NCBI GenBank assembly: GCA_035547895.1 | Contig: DASZTT010000134.1 | Location: 1-7,796 of the forward strand | Reading direction: 5' to 3' | Source of the DNA: 66-474 sp035547895 | Lineage (GTDB): Bacteria > Pseudomonadota > Gammaproteobacteria > Xanthomonadales > Rhodanobacteraceae | Length of the DNA: 7,796 nt | Part shown: positions 5,675 to 7,796 of the stretch, piece after piece | How positions within the stretch are numbered: the first letter of the stretch is position 1 | How the letters are laid out: each line of letters opens with the position of its first letter | The notes under the pieces: generated by a model | What the model saw: the letters and a program-made list of their open reading frames with translations, nothing else | Databases searched by the model: none | Told to the model about the DNA's origin: nothing | Program-made: the position numbers and the translations under genes

Positions 5675-5703
5675 ATAACGGCACCGCCGTGGACTTGTGA
5701 CAA
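5675..5703 (-). promoter_or_regulatory. Possible internal promoter for ridA-recG
   Basis: In the 68-nt gap after spoT, the minus strand carries TTGTCA (5703-5698, 5 of 6 to TTGACA), then 17 nt and CGTTAT (5680-5675, 3 of 6). A small ACGGC/GCCGT hairpin (5678-5690) lies in the same stretch and has no T-tract. The weak -10 makes this tentative; simple read-through from spoT would suffice. Confidence 0.25.
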
Positions 5704-5706
5704 CGA

Positions 5707-7796
5707 TTACAGCGGGTAGCGGTAGACACCGTTCACCACTTTCGTGTTGCGGATGCGCCGCATCACGTCGGCGAGATGCTTGCGGTTCTTCACTTCGATC
5801 GTGAAGATCAGGGTGGCGGCCTGGATGCCGCGCTCGATGTACTTGACGTCGTCGATGTTGGAATTGGCTTCCGCGATCGCGGCGGAAACGGTCGCCAGCA
5901 CGCCGGGCCGGTTGACGACTTCCACGCGCAGTTCGACACGGTAGTCGCCCTGCACTTCGCTGTCCCAGCCGATCTCGACGCGGCGCTCGGGCTGCTTGAA
6001 AAGCTCGGTGACGTTGGGACACTCGACGCGATGCACGACGATGCCCTTGCCGGGTGACAAATAACCCACGATGTCGTCGCCCGGCACCGGGTGGCAACAA
6101 TTGCCGAAACTGAGGATGCCCCGCTCGGCACCGCTGATGCGGATCTTTTCCGCGCGATGCTGGGCGGTGCCGATCACCGAACCGCCCAATGCGGTCAGCT
6201 TGGCCGCAACCTGGTCCGGCATGCGGTTGCCCATCGCGATGTCCGACAGCAGGTCCTCGAGGCGGCGCAGGTTGTTGTCGGCAAGGTAGCGATCCAGCGC
6301 TTCCGGCGGCACGGCATCGAGGCTCGAACCGCCAGCGTCCAGCGCACTTTCCAGCATGCGATGGCCGAAGTCGATCGCATCTTCGTGCTGCAGGTGTTTC
6401 AGGTATTGGCGGATTGCCGCGCGCGCCTTGCCGGTCACCGCGAAGTCCAGCCACGACGGATTGGGCGCGGCGGAGGGCGCCGTGATCACTTCGACGGTCT
6501 GGCCCGAGGAGGGCTGCGCCCGCAGGGAGGCGAGTTTGCCGTCGATCCGCGCCGCGACGGCGTGCATGCCCACGTCGGTGTGCACCGCAAACGCGAGGTC
6601 CAGCGCCGTGGCGTTCCTAGGCAATGCCTGGATGTCGCCTGCGGGCGTGAACAGGTACACCTCGTCCGGGAACAGGTCGACCTTGACGTTCTCGAAGAAC
6701 TCCAGCGACGACGGTGTAGCCGCCTGCGAGTCGGCCAGTCCGGCGACCCAGGCGCGCGCGCGCGACTGCGCGCTGTTGGAGGGAATCGCGTCCTGTTTGT
6801 ACGACCAGTGCGCCGCCACCCCGCGCTCCGCGACGGTATCCATCTCTTCGGTGCGGATCTGGATTTCGATCGGCGCGCCGAACGGGCCGAACAGCACCGT
6901 GTGCAGAGACTGGTAACCGTTGGCCTTGGGAATCGCGATGAAATCCTTGAAGCGCCCTTCCACCGGCTTGAACAACGAGTGCGCGGAGCCGAGCGCCTGG
7001 TAGCAGTGCGCAACCGAATCGGTCACGAGGCGGAACCCGTACACATCCATCAACTGGTCGAAGGTCTTGTGCTCGCTTTTCATCTTCGACCAGATGCTGT
7101 ACGGCGCTTTGATCCGGCTGATGATGCGCACGGGAATGCCGTCCGCCGCCAGGCGCTCCGCCAGGGCCATCTCGATCTTGGCCATCGATTCGCGACGGTT
7201 GCCGAGCGTGTTTTTGATACGCGATGCGATGATCTTGTAGCGGTCGGGGTACAAGCTGCGGAAGCCGAGGTCCTGCAGTTCGGCGCGGATCGCGTTCATG
7301 CCGAGGCGCGCCGCAATGGGCGCATAGATGTCGAGCGTCTCGCGCGCGATGCGCCGGCGCGCCTCGGGCGCCATCGCCGAAAGCGTGCGCATGTTGTGCA
7401 GGCGGTCGGCCAGCTTGATCAGGATCACCCGCAGGTCGCGCGCCATCGCCAGCAGCATCTTGCGGAAACTCTCGGCGTCGGCTTCCACGCGGCTGGCGAA
7501 ATCCACCCGCTCCAGTTTCGTGACGCCGTCGACCAGCTCGGTGACGGTGGTGCCGAAGCTGGCCTCGAGCTGCACCCGGGTCATGCCCGTGTCTTCCAGC
7601 GTGTCGTGCAGGATCGCAGCGATGATGGTTTCGGCATCCAGCCGCAATCCCGCGAGGATCGCCGCCACCGCGAGCGGATGGGTGATGTACGGCTCACCGC
7701 TCTTGCGCTTCTGGCTGGCGTGGGCGCGCGCACCTACCGCGTAGGCGCCGCGGATGCGTTCGATCTGTTCCGGAGGAAGGTAGACCGCGAGCTGCG
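5707..7796 (-). CDS. spoT: Bifunctional (p)ppGpp synthase/hydrolase SpoT, N-terminus outside window
   Basis: The frame is open to position 7796, so only a short N-terminal stretch is missing and 695 residues are visible. SpoT makes and degrades the stringent-response alarmone (p)ppGpp in the cytoplasm. Numbering from the window edge, the HD hydrolase domain shows H39 (ITHPLAV), H63-D64 with E67-D68 (ILHDTLEDT) and D130/N134 (ADRLHNMRT), all needed for hydrolysis. The synthetase domain shows YGFRLVTD (252-259), RFKD (281-284), GYQSLHT (293-299) and E310 (IEIQIRT). RFKD is the RxKD form found in bifunctional Rel/SpoT, not the ExDD of monofunctional RelA. A TGS domain follows (about 370-438), then a helical region, the conserved-cysteine motif GNCCHPVPGD (564-573) and a C-terminal ACT domain (about 619-695). 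The GTG at 7668 is an internal Val codon (THPLAV), not a start. The stop is TAA 5709-5707. ridA follows after 68 nt. Confidence 0.97.
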   Translation of the reverse strand, partial: QLAVYLPPEQIERIRGAYAVGARAHASQKRKSGEPYITHPLAVAAILAGLRLDAETIIAAILHDTLEDTGMTRVQLEASFGTTVTELVDGVTKLERVDFASRVEADAESFRKMLLAMARDLRVILIKLADRLHNMRTLSAMAPEARRRIARETLDIYAPIAARLGMNAIRAELQDLGFRSLYPDRYKIIASRIKNTLGNRRESMAKIEMALAERLAADGIPVRIISRIKAPYSIWSKMKSEHKTFDQLMDVYGFRLVTDSVAHCYQALGSAHSLFKPVEGRFKDFIAIPKANGYQSLHTVLFGPFGAPIEIQIRTEEMDTVAERGVAAHWSYKQDAIPSNSAQSRARAWVAGLADSQAATPSSLEFFENVKVDLFPDEVYLFTPAGDIQALPRNATALDLAFAVHTDVGMHAVAARIDGKLASLRAQPSSGQTVEVITAPSAAPNPSWLDFAVTGKARAAIRQYLKHLQHEDAIDFGHRMLESALDAGGSSLDAVPPEALDRYLADNNLRRLEDLLSDIAMGNRMPDQVAAKLTALGGSVIGTAQHRAEKIRISGAERGILSFGNCCHPVPGDDIVGYLSPGKGIVVHRVECPNVTELFKQPERRVEIGWDSEVQGDYRVELRVEVVNRPGVLATVSAAIAEANSNIDDVKYIERGIQAATLIFTIEVKNRKHLADVMRRIRNTKVVNGVYRYPL

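Noticed and set aside
5252..6454. ridA frame extended to 400 codons, overlapping spoT
   Set aside because: The upstream part is an out-of-frame reading of spoT. ridA has a good Shine-Dalgarno and family-length start at 5638.
1..7796. Mobile element, CRISPR array, tRNA or defence/toxin system
   Set aside because: Both strands were read for direct repeats, terminal inverted repeats, tRNA-like folds and transposase or nuclease motifs. None was seen, and all the recognised genes are housekeeping genes.

Overview
This is a GC-rich chromosomal window that reads as ordinary core genome of a gammaproteobacterium. The protein sequences and the gene set (mrcA end, hypothetical gene, gltA, type B L31 gene, recG, ridA, spoT) best suit the Xanthomonadales/Lysobacterales (Xanthomonadaceae or Rhodanobacteraceae). 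That placement comes from family recollection, not from a search, and the genus cannot be fixed. I see no transposase, integrase, phage gene, tRNA, rRNA, CRISPR array or toxin-antitoxin pair.

Layout. Positions 1-396 (+) hold the C-terminal end of a class A penicillin-binding protein (PBP1A, mrcA), cut by the window start. Positions 397-631 are non-coding and contain a 10-bp hairpin, a 14-bp palindrome and a terminator-like hairpin with a T-tract. Positions 632-1270 (+) encode a conserved-looking protein of unknown function that resembles a nucleotidyltransferase fold with altered catalytic carboxylates. Everything after that is on the minus strand. gltA (citrate synthase, 1273-2559) converges on the unknown gene, with 2 nt between the stop codons. 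Positions 2560-2776 carry the gltA promoter region and a structured rpmE2 3' end with an intrinsic terminator. rpmE2 (zinc-independent type B ribosomal protein L31) is at 2777-3022, recG (3099-5204) follows, then ridA (5252-5638), and spoT (5707 to beyond 7796) is cut by the window end.

Functional picture. spoT-ridA-recG lie in the same direction with gaps of 68 and 47 nt and look like the distal part of the gmk-rpoZ-spoT operon known from gammaproteobacteria. They cover (p)ppGpp metabolism, removal of reactive enamine/imine intermediates and replication-fork rescue. rpmE2 follows recG after 76 nt and probably also has its own promoter. gltA is a separate unit entering the TCA cycle. mrcA belongs to the neighbouring peptidoglycan locus.

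Nothing here is convincingly a new system. The items most worth a second look are the unknown NTase-like gene at 632-1270, the mutually exclusive hairpins at 559-600 in front of it, the palindrome overlapping the gltA -10 region, and the three consecutive hairpins after rpmE2.
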